Assembly (NCBI GenBank): GCA_016930895.1
Contig: JAFGFV010000141.1
Location: forward strand, 1 to 27,691
Length of the DNA: 27,691 nucleotides
Direction: 5' to 3'
DNA from: Spirochaetales bacterium
Lineage (GTDB): Bacteria; Spirochaetota; Spirochaetia; SZUA-6; DRHE01
Positions 1-7,548 of this stretch are shown in pieces. Under the pieces are notes generated by a model, which saw only the letters and a program-made list of their open reading frames with translations, ran no database searches and was not told where the DNA came from. How positions within the stretch are numbered: the first letter of the stretch is position 1; each line of letters opens with the position of its first letter. The translations under genes were made by a program, and so were the position numbers.

Positions 1-1
1 C

Positions 2-103
2 GCGCTGGAGAAGATCCTGGTGCAGATCGACGAGCTGCGGGCCCGGGAGCTCAAGCAGCAGCGGGACCTGGAGGCGTACCTGCAGTCTCTGCAGATCGAG
101 TAG
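2..103 (+). CDS. 3' end of an unidentified gene (C-terminal 33 residues)
   Basis: An open frame enters from the left edge and ends at TAG 101-103. The visible tail is rich in Leu, Glu, Gln, Arg and Lys with heptad-like leucine spacing, so it probably ends in an amphipathic helix or coiled coil. There is too little to name a family. It runs toward the convergent truncated gene that ends at 123, leaving a 19-bp gap with no obvious terminator. Confidence 0.6.
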   Translation, partial: ALEKILVQIDELRARELKQQRDLEAYLQSLQIE

Positions 104-122
104 GGCGCCCAGAGGGGCGTGC

Positions 123-524
123 CTATTTCTTCTGCACCTCGATGAGGTGAAACATCGACAGGGAGTCCTGGTCGACTTCGGGGTGCTTGAGGAAGATGAT
201 GATCGACTCGGTCAGGCGCACCATGTAGACGACCAGGATCACGGCAATGAAGATCGTGGCGTTCACGTAGACCGACAGGAGCATGCAGAGGTACACGAGC
301 ACAGCGTTCTTGCGCATGAGGAAGGTGTGCATCAGGACCGGCTTCCTCCAGCGGATGGCCGAGACGATGAACGAGGCGGCCAGCACCACGAAGAAGGCGA
401 ACAGCAGGATCCTGTTCGGCCGGAGATACTGCGGGAACAGCCGGGCCATGAAATAGGCGGTGGAGATGTGGAAGGGCAGGTCGGCGATGGAGTCCAGGGC
501 CTTGCCTCTTCTCTCATGGTTCTG
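123..524 (-). pseudogene. CDP-alcohol phosphatidyltransferase, 5'-truncated remnant
   Basis: The minus-strand frame is open from a TAG at 527-525 to the stop at 125-123. It begins in the second half of the CDP-alcohol phosphotransferase signature: the residues read G-K-A-L-D-S-I-A-D, matching the Gx3Dx3D half of DGx2ARx8Gx3Dx3D. Hydrophobic segments typical of the family follow (around LLFAFFVVLAASFIV and ATIFIAVILVVYMV). The first half, with the DGxxAR metal/CDP site, is absent, and no start codon precedes the motif in frame. The first in-frame ATG (449) would give a 108-residue protein with no active site. An out-of-frame ATG at 517 leads straight into the motif region in another frame, so a frameshift is possible too. 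The missing 5' part has been replaced by the promoter region of the divergent gene at 590. I read it as a non-functional remnant of a phospholipid-synthesis enzyme. Confidence 0.7.
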
Positions 525-531
525 CTAGAAT
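502..531 (+). promoter_or_regulatory. Candidate sigma-70 promoter for the exported protein at 590
   Basis: TTGCCT at 502-507, an 18-nt spacer, and TAGAAT at 526-531. It lies inside the truncated 5' end of the minus-strand pseudogene and would start RNA near 538, giving a leader of about 50 nt before the ATG at 590. Confidence 0.4.
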
Positions 532-589
532 TGTATCAGTATTCATAGCCTGTCGCGGAGGTCAACATCGAATCGACGGGAAGACACGT

Positions 590-1561
590 ATGACGAGCCA
601 GCCGAAACGGTGCACGCTCATGCCGGCGGTGATTCTCCTGCTCTGTCTCGTGCTCCTGTCGGCCGGCGGGATTGAGGTGTGGGCTGCCGGCGAGGAAGAC
701 GCATCCCCCGTCGAGCCCGAGCAGCTCGTCGGCCGGGCCGTCAGGGTCGAGACGGAAGGCGGCGGCGTCTTCCAGGGCACGCTCCTTGCGGTGAGCGCGG
801 ATCGCCTTGAGCTGGTGGAATCCGACGGCCGGATCGTGGCCGTGAGCCGCGACCGGATCGAGCGGGTCCAGGAGATCCCCACGGACCGGGGGGTGCGGGC
901 CTTCTACCAGGACTCGGCCTCCAACCGCCTGATCTTCGCGCCCACCGGCTTCGCAATGGAGCCACGGGAGCTGCACGTCACCGACACGGAGCTGGTGTTC
1001 GTGACCGCCAGCTACGGCCTCAACCGGTACGTATCCTTCTGGGGCGGGATCAGCCCGGTTGGGGCTCTCGCCAGTGCCCGGGGCATCCTGCCCCTCGGTG
1101 GCAGGCTCGCCGTGTCCGCCGGGTCGTTCGTCGGGCTGGAGTGGCTGTCGATCCTCGGCGAGCCGGTCGCGGGGCTCCTCCTGCCCTATGTTCTGGCCTC
1201 GTGGGGGGAGCCGGAGAACAACCTGACCGTGGGCTGCGCCTGGGCTGTCACCATCGGTGGCGCGGACGGCTTCCGGAGCTTCGGCCTGGTGGCGATGGTG
1301 GGGGGCAAGATCGTGCTGACCGCCACGACCGCCCTGGTCTCCGAGAACTGGCTGATTTGGGGGGAGCGCTCCGAGGGGGCGGGCTTCGACGCCATCCCGG
1401 TGTCCGGGCTGTTCGGCCTGGCCTTCCGAATCGCCGGAGGGCGCCTGAGCTGGGACATCGGGGCGGTGATGCCCCTGGGCTTCGACGGGGGAGTGTCCGG
1501 CCTGTTCGATGGAACCTTCGTTCCCCTGCCCTGGCTGTCGCTGACCTACCGGATCCGGTAG
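590..1561 (+). CDS. Exported protein with Sm/SH3-like N-terminal segment and beta-rich C-terminal region
   Basis: This 323-residue protein starts at ATG 590 (alternative ATG 620). It has a clear signal peptide: basic start, hydrophobic core near residues 11-26, cleavage probably after the VWA near residue 32. Residues 45-95 read as a small beta-barrel of the Sm/SH3 type (alternating V-R-V-E-T, F-Q-G-T-L, D-R-L-E-L-V, I-V-A-V-S). From about residue 130 to the end there are repeated amphipathic, Gly- and aromatic-rich strands ending in S-L-T-Y-R-I-R, the look of an outer-membrane or periplasmic beta-structure. I do not recognise a named family and assign no function. It has its own candidate promoter at 502-531 and is followed 34 bp later by the transketolase pseudogene. 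The position between two broken genes suggests rearrangement here, but this frame itself is intact. Confidence 0.8.
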   Translation: MTSQPKRCTLMPAVILLLCLVLLSAGGIEVWAAGEEDASPVEPEQLVGRAVRVETEGGGVFQGTLLAVSADRLELVESDGRIVAVSRDRIERVQEIPTDRGVRAFYQDSASNRLIFAPTGFAMEPRELHVTDTELVFVTASYGLNRYVSFWGGISPVGALASARGILPLGGRLAVSAGSFVGLEWLSILGEPVAGLLLPYVLASWGEPENNLTVGCAWAVTIGGADGFRSFGLVAMVGGKIVLTATTALVSENWLIWGERSEGAGFDAIPVSGLFGLAFRIAGGRLSWDIGAVMPLGFDGGVSGLFDGTFVPLPWLSLTYRIR

Positions 1562-1595
1562 ACGCATCACGGCCGGGCTGCGGAGCGACTCGAGA

Positions 1596-2966
1596 GTGAC
1601 CGCCCTTGCCGCGCTTGAGACCTTGGAGCTGAAGAGGACGGCCCTGCGCGTCCGGAGGAACGTCCTGCGGATGTTCGAGGCGGGCCGGTCCGGCCACCTG
1701 GGCGGTGCCCCTTCGGCTGCCGACATCCTGACCGCTCTCTACTTCCCGGGTCATGAAGGTCGATCCCGCCGATCCGGCGCGGGAGGGGCGTGACCGCTTC
1801 GTTCTCTCCGCCGGGCACAAGTGCCTGGGCCTGCACGCGGTGCTCGCGGAGCGAGGCTTCTTCGACCTGGAGCTCCTCGACACCTACGGGGTGCTGGAAA
1901 GCCGGGTGGCCGGCCACCCGGACATGCACCGGCTTCCCGGGCTCGAGGCCAGCACCGGAGCCCTGGGTCACGGCCTGGCGATCGCTGCCGGGATGGCCAT
2001 GGGTCTGCGCATGGACCGCTCTGGCGCCCGGGTGTACGCGCCCCTGGGGGACGGGGAGCTGGCCGAGGGCTCGAACTGGGAAGCGGCGGCCGCCTGCAGC
2101 CACCACCGGCTGGACAACCTGCTCGCCTTCGTGGACCGGAACACCCTGCAGATCAGCGGCCGGACGCCGGAGGTGATGAGCTCTGAGCCCCCGGCCGCAC
2201 GGTTTCGGTCCTGCGGCTGGAGCGACCGGCAAGATCCCGTTCCTGGCGGACATCGCCCCCTTCGCCAGCTCTCGCCCCTTCGAGATGATCCGCAGCGACC
2301 TGGACTACATGCGCCAGAACGTGAAGGTGGTGGGGCGCTGCGCGGGGTTCACTTACGCCGACCTGGGGCCGACGCACCACTCCCTGGAGGATATCGCGGT
2401 CCTCCGGACCATTCCCGGGCTCACGATCGTTTGCGCCGGCGACCCGGTGGAGATCGCTGGGGCCGTCCGGAGGGCCTGCGAGCACGACGGCCCGGTCTAC
2501 CTGCGGGTCGGGAGGCCCGCAATACCCGTCCTCTTCTCGGAAAAGCACGAGCTCGAGCTTGGCCGCGGCGAGGTCATGAAGGACGGGAGCGACCTCGCCA
2601 TCGTGGCCACCGGCACGATGCTGGCCAACACCGCCGAGGCGGCGCGGCTGCTCGAGCAGGAGGGGGTCTCCGTGATGCTGATCAACCTGCACACCTTGAA
2701 GCCCGCGGATCGGGCGCTCCTGGTGCGGGCCGCCGAGCGTACCCGGGGCGTCCTCACGGTGGAGGACCACAACCTGGCGGGAGGGCTGGGGAGCATCGTG
2801 GCCGAGGTGCTGGTTCGGGAGGGGCCGGCGGCCCATCCACATGATCGGGATCGACGACCGCTTCGTCCCCACCGGTCGGTAGCAGGCGTTGCTGGAGTGC
2901 TTCGGCTTCCAGCCGCGGCAGATCGCCGCGACCGCCCGGGAATTCCTGCGGGAGCTTGGGGGTTAG
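1596..2966 (+). pseudogene. tkt: Transketolase pseudogene (fused N- and C-terminal subunit remnants)
   Basis: Transketolase moves two-carbon units between sugar phosphates using thiamine diphosphate. Three reading frames must be joined to read it. From GTG 1596 the N-subunit opening is clear (S-G-H-L-G-G, then A-D-I-L-T-A-L-Y-F). An extra C near 1746 shifts the frame, and sequence resumes with R-V-M-K-V-D and continues through the ThDP region (G-D-G-E-L-A-E-G, D-R-N-T-L-Q-I-S-G) to C-G-W at about 2215. There it changes frame directly into the C-terminal subunit (T-G-K-I-P-F-L-A-D), so the end of the N subunit and the start of the C subunit are missing. A third shift near 2821-2831 and an in-frame TAG at 2880-2882 precede the end at 2966. 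In many bacteria the two halves are separate adjacent genes, so an intergenic deletion explains the fusion. Several independent lesions make a working enzyme very unlikely. Confidence 0.9.
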
Positions 2967-3018
2967 GAGCCCAGGCGGCGGTCGGACTGCCGCGAGGATC
3001 TGCTCGCCGGGTAACCTC

Positions 3019-4464
3019 TCAAGCTGTCCACAGGATCGTCCCGTCCGCAGTGCCGGCCGAGAAGTTGAGCCTGACAGGCCCGAAGGCGGGCGGTGAGCGG
3101 CCGCTGTCGTCGGTGACCGTGCAGGCCGGGGCCCGGCCGCACCCGTAGTAGAGATCGATCCCATAGCTGCCGCCGATCGGCAGGCTGGTGCGCAGGATCG
3201 CGGCAGGCCCGGCCAGGTCGATCCGGTACACGGCCCCGCACTCCCCGGCATCCGGATGACGGAGAACGAAGCCAGCTGCTGCGCCAGGTGAACGAAGAGA
3301 CCCCTCCACGCCCGAAAACACAATCTCCAGATCCCGGTTGTCCCGCAGTCGGTTGCGGAGCGACCGCACACTCACCGGGCGCAGCGAGGGGTTCAGTCCG
3401 ATGGGTGCCCCTAGCAGCTGTGCGGCAGCATATGCCAGGCGCCGTCCCAGCAGGCCCTGGGCGGCACCGCTGAGGTGGATGTAGTCCTCCATCGGCAGGT
3501 CAACGGTGGGAACGAGTTCGGTATGCGGGATCGTCTCGGTGGCCTCCAACTGCTCCCGCCGCACACGGCTCCAGCTTTCGTCCAGGTCGGAGCAGACCCT
3601 GGGCTCTTCGATCAGCCGGTTCCAGTGGAAGCGGGCCAGCTGGACGATCACCCAGGGGAGCTCCGGAGCCGCCAGTGCCGCCCGTGTGGCCTCGATCAGC
3701 GGGCGCAGTCGCTCTCCGTAGCCGCGGCTCAACCCGTCGTTGGCCTCCGAGCAGCCCTGGTACCAGAGCACGCCCGCCACACGCCCCCCGTTCGAAGCGA
3801 TCCTTCGAAGCATGGCCCGGTAGAGGTTTTCCCCGGCTGCAGGGTCGGGGTCCCAGTCGCTGAGGTAGGAGCCTCCGTGGGCGCAGGCGATGAGACCTTG
3901 AGGCACGCCGGTCAGCTCGAGCATCGCCCGACCGAAGCTGACCCCCGGGCCGGTGCCGATGCCTTCGCGGCGGATGAGGCTGCGCTCCCGGATCAGTTTC
4001 GAATGCACGGGATCCGCGGCGTCGAAGAGATTGTGAATCGGGTCCTGCGCCGTTGCCCAGCGCCCGTCCATGTAGTAGGCCCGCACCTGCGGGTCCGGCG
4101 GAGCGGCATCCTCGATCGCTCCGTAGCCCTGCATGTTGGACTGCCCGGCCAGAACCCAGAGGTCGCCGACGAGGAGGTCCCGCGCAGACACCCGTGCCGC
4201 GTTCCGGGTGCTTCCAGGCACGAAGGTGAGCTCGAGGTCATAGGGACCGCCAGCCGGAATGCCGCGCAGCGGCAGCCTCCACTGTCCGCCCTGGGTCGCG
4301 GTACCTCGGGTACCCTCCATGTCAGAGAGGCTTCTGCCATTTCGGCTGAGCCGGACGTACAGATCGCCGCTGCCGGCGCTCCGGCCCGAAATCACAAAGT
4401 CGGAGTCTCCCGCGCGGCTGCGCTGCAGCAGCTGGTGATCCTGAAGGCGAGCGAGCTCGATCAT
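3019..4464 (-). CDS. Sialate O-acetylesterase-like (SASA/SGNH) carbohydrate esterase
   Basis: This 481-residue protein belongs to the SASA/DUF303 branch of SGNH esterases, which remove acetyl groups from sialic acids or from xylan and other glycans. The nucleophile block G-Q-S-N-M gives Ser109, block III appears as W-Y-Q-G at 234-237, and the catalytic dyad is D327-x2-H330. After W-Y-Q-G the usual Glu is Cys238, with Glu at 240. An N-terminal beta domain (residues 1-95) precedes the catalytic core and another beta-rich domain (about 355-481) follows it, the common layout for the family. There is no signal peptide, so it should act in the cytoplasm on imported substrate. Its ATG overlaps the stop of the IclR gene (ATGA at 4464-4461), so the two are probably translationally coupled. 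The acyl substrate cannot be fixed from sequence. Confidence 0.85.
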   Translation of the reverse strand: MIELARLQDHQLLQRSRAGDSDFVISGRSAGSGDLYVRLSRNGRSLSDMEGTRGTATQGGQWRLPLRGIPAGGPYDLELTFVPGSTRNAARVSARDLLVGDLWVLAGQSNMQGYGAIEDAAPPDPQVRAYYMDGRWATAQDPIHNLFDAADPVHSKLIRERSLIRREGIGTGPGVSFGRAMLELTGVPQGLIACAHGGSYLSDWDPDPAAGENLYRAMLRRIASNGGRVAGVLWYQGCSEANDGLSRGYGERLRPLIEATRAALAAPELPWVIVQLARFHWNRLIEEPRVCSDLDESWSRVRREQLEATETIPHTELVPTVDLPMEDYIHLSGAAQGLLGRRLAYAAAQLLGAPIGLNPSLRPVSVRSLRNRLRDNRDLEIVFSGVEGSLRSPGAAAGFVLRHPDAGECGAVYRIDLAGPAAILRTSLPIGGSYGIDLYYGCGRAPACTVTDDSGRSPPAFGPVRLNFSAGTADGTILWTA

Positions 4465-5285
4465 GAACTCTGGTTCGCGAGAGCGGCCGGCTCTTGCGGC
4501 CCAGGACCCTGCAGGTAGCCGAGCGACCGGGAGATTCGGGCGGCCGCCCGGAGCGTGGCGTCCCGCAGGCCGGGCAGCCGCTCATCGGTGATCTCACTGG
4601 TGTGCCCCGTGATACCCAGCGAGGCAATCGTCTGACCCGCGCTGTTGAGCACAGGGGCGGCGACGCACCGCACGCCCCGGGCGAACTCCTCGTCATCGAT
4701 GGCATAGCCTTGGCTGCGCACCCTCATGAGCTCGAGGCGAAACTGCCCCTTGTCGACGATGGCTCTCGGGGTGTTGGCCTCCAGCACCGTGTTCTGCAGG
4801 AAGTCCTGGAGCCGTTCGTCGTCGAGGCTGGCGACCAGGACCTTTCCGCCGGCGCTCGTGTTCACGGCGAAGGGTGTCCGGGACGGCACCACCAGGGTCA
4901 AGGCTTCGCTGGTCCGGATCTGGTCCACGTACATGACCTGGTATTCGAAGAGCACGCCGAGCTGGACCGTCTGGCCGGTTTGGCGGGCCAGCTGGAACAT
5001 GAAGGGATTGGCCACCTGGCTCAGGTTGGCGTCCTTGGAGATTCGGCTCCCGATCGAGACGATCTTGGCGCCCAGGATGTAGCGGCCCTGCCCGCCCTGA
5101 TTCAAGACGTAGCCCTTGGCCTCGAGGGACTTGACGAGCCTGAACACGGACACCTTGGGCAGTGCGAGCGCCTCCGACAACTCCTTGATGCTGGTCGCGG
5201 CGTTCCTGGCGATCAGGTACTCGAGGATGTCTATCGCCCGTTCGACTGCGGGCACCGTGTTCTTCCGGGCAGCGGTGCTACTCAT
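4461..5285 (-). CDS. IclR-family transcriptional regulator (upstream of the dhaK-TRAP operon)
   Basis: This 274-residue regulator has the standard IclR layout: a winged helix-turn-helix at about residues 10-75 (A-I-D-I-L-E-Y-L, then S-I-K-E-L-S-E-A-L-A-L-P-K-V-S-V-F-R) and an effector domain at about 80-255 with T-S-A-G-G-K-V and R-G-V-R-C-V-A-A-P-V. IclR proteins usually bind small sugars or organic acids and act as tetramers on palindromes. The gene diverges from dhaK across a 566-bp region with several palindromes and is overlapped by the downstream esterase gene. The layout suggests it controls both its own operon and the dhaK-TRAP operon. Its promoter is proposed at 5335-5363. An AAAGGG lies upstream of the ATG, about 10 nt away. 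Effector unknown; an intermediate of the DhaKL pathway is a reasonable guess. Confidence 0.92.
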   Translation of the reverse strand: MSSTAARKNTVPAVERAIDILEYLIARNAATSIKELSEALALPKVSVFRLVKSLEAKGYVLNQGGQGRYILGAKIVSIGSRISKDANLSQVANPFMFQLARQTGQTVQLGVLFEYQVMYVDQIRTSEALTLVVPSRTPFAVNTSAGGKVLVASLDDERLQDFLQNTVLEANTPRAIVDKGQFRLELMRVRSQGYAIDDEEFARGVRCVAAPVLNSAGQTIASLGITGHTSEITDERLPGLRDATLRAAARISRSLGYLQGPGPQEPAALANQSS

Positions 5286-5334
5286 GCTCTTTCAGCCCTT
5301 TCTCAGAATCGCAAAGCAGCGCACCTTCCGACCG

Positions 5335-5363
5335 ATTATAGCCATCCTTGGCAGCGGGGTCTA
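5335..5363 (-). promoter_or_regulatory. Candidate promoter of the IclR-esterase operon
   Basis: On the minus strand, TAGACC (5363-5358), a 17-nt spacer and a perfect TATAAT (5340-5335). RNA would start near 5328, about 40 nt before the IclR start codon. Confidence 0.6.
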
Positions 5364-5394
5364 CTGGCGGCGGCCTCGCCGGCGGCAATATTGT

Positions 5395-5423
5395 CAAATA
5401 GGGAATCACGAGTTTCCCATTTG
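5395..5423. promoter_or_regulatory. Imperfect inverted repeat, possible regulator site
   Basis: GGGAA at 5401-5405 and TTCCC at 5414-5418 form the core, flanked by CAAATA and ATTTG, which pair apart from one unmatched base. It lies upstream of the IclR promoter. The spacing and AT-rich flanks resemble IclR-family operators, but the match to the 5557-5589 palindrome is limited. Confidence 0.35.
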
Positions 5424-5449
5424 GTACTCGCTGAACTGATACGCGACGG

Positions 5450-5463
5450 AGTGTGTACACACT
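5450..5463. promoter_or_regulatory. Perfect 14-bp palindrome
   Basis: AGTGTGTACACACT is self-complementary with no spacer. It sits about 100 bp upstream of the proposed dhaK transcription start, between the two divergent promoters. Binding protein unknown. Confidence 0.35.
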
Positions 5464-5502
5464 ATGCTTTCTATGCATACCTCGACCGATAAGAATCCCC
5501 AA

Positions 5503-5520
5503 TGTGCATGAACATGCACA
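5503..5520. promoter_or_regulatory. Perfect inverted repeat just upstream of the dhaK promoter -35
   Basis: TGTGCATG-AA-CATGCACA, 8-bp arms and a 2-bp centre. Its centre lies about 52 bp upstream of the predicted start of the dhaK transcript, a usual place for an activator. It is not a good CRP site, since that consensus is TGTGA-N6-TCACA. Confidence 0.5.
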
Positions 5521-5528
5521 GAAAACTG

Positions 5529-5557
5529 TTGACAGGGATCCCGCTCTCCCGTACAAT
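5529..5557 (+). promoter_or_regulatory. Strong sigma-70 promoter of the dhaK-TRAP operon
   Basis: TTGACA at 5529-5534, a 17-nt spacer, and TACAAT at 5552-5557. This is the best promoter match in the window. RNA would start near 5564, inside the palindrome that begins at the last base of the -10, so a bound regulator should block it. It leaves a leader of nearly 290 nt before dhaK. Confidence 0.8.
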
Positions 5558-5589
5558 TCCTATATGAAATATCTTTTTTCATATAGGAA
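5557..5589. promoter_or_regulatory. Perfect palindromic operator over the dhaK transcription start
   Basis: TTCCTATATGAAA (5557-5569), a 7-nt spacer, and its exact reverse complement TTTCATATAGGAA (5577-5589). AT-rich, in a GC-rich background. The TGAAA...TTTCA core resembles KdgR-type IclR operators, though with a wider spacer. Position and symmetry make it the likely repressor site of the adjacent IclR protein. Confidence 0.7.
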
Positions 5590-5851
5590 ACCAAGTGGCA
5601 TCGTGGACGATCGTCCAATTCCTGTCCTGCGATGACGGGTTGAGCGTGGTGAGACCGAGGGAGCGCTGATGGCGGCGGCCGATTCGATCCTCCGGATGTG
5701 GGGGGACGACCGCGGAGTGCGGAGCCGGTCTCACGAGGGGGCCATTCAGGGGTTCCGGTCCGCCGTCAGCAAGAAGCGGTAGCAGGGCTCGGCTCGTCGG
5801 GAGATCCCTGAGGGCCCGCCGCTGCACGACGAAGGGAGGCGAAGCGCAACC
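5590..5851 (+). promoter_or_regulatory. Long structured 5' leader of the dhaK operon
   Basis: No established gene lies here. GTGAGACCG at 5649-5657 pairs exactly with CGGTCTCAC at 5726-5734, enclosing about 68 nt. GGACGATCGTCC near 5603 is a separate palindrome. A 37-codon frame (ATG 5669 to TAG 5782) with a GAGGGAG six bases upstream lies partly within the enclosed stem. I recognise no known riboswitch. The leader could carry attenuation or translational control, or be debris of an older gene. Confidence 0.35.
5669..5782 (+). CDS. Possible 37-residue leader peptide
   Basis: A short frame with a plausible GAGGGAG Shine-Dalgarno six bases before its ATG. The peptide is basic at its end (A-V-S-K-K-R) and I do not recognise it. 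It overlaps the right arm of the leader stem, so its translation would disturb that stem. It could equally be chance in GC-rich DNA. Confidence 0.2.
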   Translation: MAAADSILRMWGDDRGVRSRSHEGAIQGFRSAVSKKR

Positions 5852-6859
5852 ATGCAGAAGATCATCAACGACCCGAACGACGTCGTCGACGAGATGCTCC
5901 AGGGCTACCTCAAGGCCGTTCCGGATCTCGTGGCCCCGACCGCGAACCCCCGGGTGCTCAGGTACACGCAGGCCCCGGTGAGCAGCAAGGTGGGCATCGT
6001 CACCGGCGGGGGCTCGGGGCACAAGCCCGCGTTCATCGGGTACCTGGGGAGAAACATGGTCGACGCAGTGGCCGTCGGCGAGATCTTCACCTCCCCGCCG
6101 GCGCAGATGTTCTTCGACGCCTTCAAGGCTGCCGACGGCGGCAAAGGGGTGGCTTGCCTGTACGGCAACTACGCCGGAGACGTCATGAACGTGACCATGG
6201 CCGTCGAGCTGGCGGGCGAACAGGGCATCCCGGTCAAGACCGTGGTGGCCAACGACGACGTGCCTTCCGCCCCGAAGGAGCGCCGGCAGGAACGGCGCGG
6301 CGTGGCCGGGGAGATCCTGATGTGGAAGGTCGGGGGAGCCCGGGCGGCCATGGGCGGCAGCCTCGAGGAGGTGATCGCGGCGGCCCAGAAAGCCATCGAC
6401 AACACCCGCAGCATGGGCGTGGGGCTTTCCCCTTGCATCATTCCGGCCGTGGGGCATCCCAACTTCCAGGTCGAGCCCGGCAGGATGGAGGTCGGGATCG
6501 GGCACCACGGCGAACCGGGAATCGAGGTCATGGGGCTGGAGAGCGCCGCCCGCATGGCCAGGCGCATGACCAACATCATCCTGCCGGACCTTCCCTTCGC
6601 CGCCGGCGACGAGGTGACCGTGCTGGTCTCCGGGCTCGGGTCCACGCCCCTGATGGAGCTGTACATCCTGTACAACGAGGTGGAAAAGATTCTCGCTTCC
6701 GAGGGCATCCGCATTCACGCCCCTTACGTGGGCAACTACTTCACCTCCCTCGAGATGGCCGGGGTGACCCTGACCCTGATGAAGCTCGACGAGGAGCTGA
6801 AGGCCTGCATGGATTTCGAGGCCGACAGCCTCGGCCTGCGGCAGTTCGGGAGGCGCTGA
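5852..6859 (+). CDS. dhaK: Dihydroxyacetone/erythrulose kinase, DhaK subunit
   Basis: This 335-residue protein is the substrate-binding subunit of the DhaK family, which holds short ketoses as a hemiaminal on a histidine while the partner DhaL supplies phosphate. The G-G-G-S-G-H-K-P block gives His57, and G-H-H-G-E-P-G gives His218-His219; the one just before G-E-P-G is the covalent residue by family rule. Length matches stand-alone DhaK. The start ATG 5852 follows an AAGGGAGG. The stop overlaps the dhaL start (TGATG at 6857-6861). No PTS component (DhaM) is nearby, so ATP is the likely donor, as in the ATP-dependent dihydroxyacetone and erythrulose kinases. The RpiB/EryI-like isomerase two genes downstream favours erythrulose over dihydroxyacetone. 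Control is probably through the palindrome at 5557-5589. Confidence 0.93.
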   Translation: MQKIINDPNDVVDEMLQGYLKAVPDLVAPTANPRVLRYTQAPVSSKVGIVTGGGSGHKPAFIGYLGRNMVDAVAVGEIFTSPPAQMFFDAFKAADGGKGVACLYGNYAGDVMNVTMAVELAGEQGIPVKTVVANDDVPSAPKERRQERRGVAGEILMWKVGGARAAMGGSLEEVIAAAQKAIDNTRSMGVGLSPCIIPAVGHPNFQVEPGRMEVGIGHHGEPGIEVMGLESAARMARRMTNIILPDLPFAAGDEVTVLVSGLGSTPLMELYILYNEVEKILASEGIRIHAPYVGNYFTSLEMAGVTLTLMKLDEELKACMDFEADSLGLRQFGRR

Positions 6860-7548
6860 TGGCCGCGGCGAGCTTCCCGGCGGACCGAGGTGCGCGGGTG
6901 GTGGAGGACCTGGTCCGCGCCATCCAGGAGAACCGGCAGGCCCTGAGCGACATCGACGGCGCCATCGGCGACGGGGACCACGGGGTGAACATGAGCAAGG
7001 GGTTCACCCGGGCCGGGGAGGAGCTGGCCGGGAGCCCCGGCGGGCTCAGCGACGCCCTCAAGACCGTGTCGAGCACCCTGATGAGCACGATCGGCGGGGC
7101 CATGGGCCCCCTCTACGGCATGCTCTTCCGGGGCCTGGCCAAAGGGTGCGACGGCCAGCCCGAGATCAACCGCGCCGTGTTTGGCCGGATGCTCGAGGAG
7201 GCCCTGGCCGCCGTGCGGAAGGTCAGCCAGGCCGCCGTCGGGGACAAGACCCTGATCGACGCCCTCGTGCCGGCGGTCGAGGCCTACCGCAGGGCCGCAG
7301 CGTCGGGGACGGGGTTCGCGCAGTCGCTGCAGGAGATGGCCCGGGCGGCCGAGGGCGGCCGGGACTCGACGAAAGACCTGGTGGCCAGGATCGGCCGGGC
7401 CAGCCGCCTGGGGGAGCGCTCCCGGGGCACCCTCGACCCCGGAGCCACCTCCTGCGCCCTGCTGCTCCGCACCATGGCCGACTCGATGGGGCGGCTCCTC
7501 GCGGAAGACCCTGCGGAGGGTGCCCCGGGGGGAGCGGCCGGGACATGA
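6859..7548 (+). CDS. dhaL: Dihydroxyacetone/erythrulose kinase, DhaL (nucleotide-binding) subunit
   Basis: This 229-residue protein starts at ATG 6859, overlapping the dhaK stop. It carries the DhaL signature D-x4-G-D-G-D-H-G with Asp33, Asp38 and Asp40, which bind two magnesium ions and the nucleotide, plus the G-A-M-G-P-L-Y-G loop and G-T-L-D-P-G-A-T-S near residue 190, where many homologues have H-L-D-P-G-A. It works in complex with DhaK in the cytoplasm. Its stop overlaps the next ATG by four bases (ATGA at 7545-7548), a sign of translational coupling. The Gly/Ala-rich C-terminal tail (after about residue 215) looks dispensable. Confidence 0.92.
   Translation: MAAASFPADRGARVVEDLVRAIQENRQALSDIDGAIGDGDHGVNMSKGFTRAGEELAGSPGGLSDALKTVSSTLMSTIGGAMGPLYGMLFRGLAKGCDGQPEINRAVFGRMLEEALAAVRKVSQAAVGDKTLIDALVPAVEAYRRAAASGTGFAQSLQEMARAAEGGRDSTKDLVARIGRASRLGERSRGTLDPGATSCALLLRTMADSMGRLLAEDPAEGAPGGAAGT

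Noticed and set aside
536..1726. 396-codon minus-strand frame across the exported protein gene
   Set aside because: Pro/Gly/Arg/His-rich shadow with no recognisable domain; the plus-strand protein has a proper signal peptide.
5503..5520. Reading the TGTGCATG repeat as a CRP site
   Set aside because: The CRP consensus is TGTGA-N6-TCACA; here the arms are TGTGC and GCACA with eight bases between, so I call it only an inverted repeat.
5590..5851. Known riboswitch in the dhaK leader
   Set aside because: I could match no conserved core of the classes I know; only a generic long-range stem is visible.
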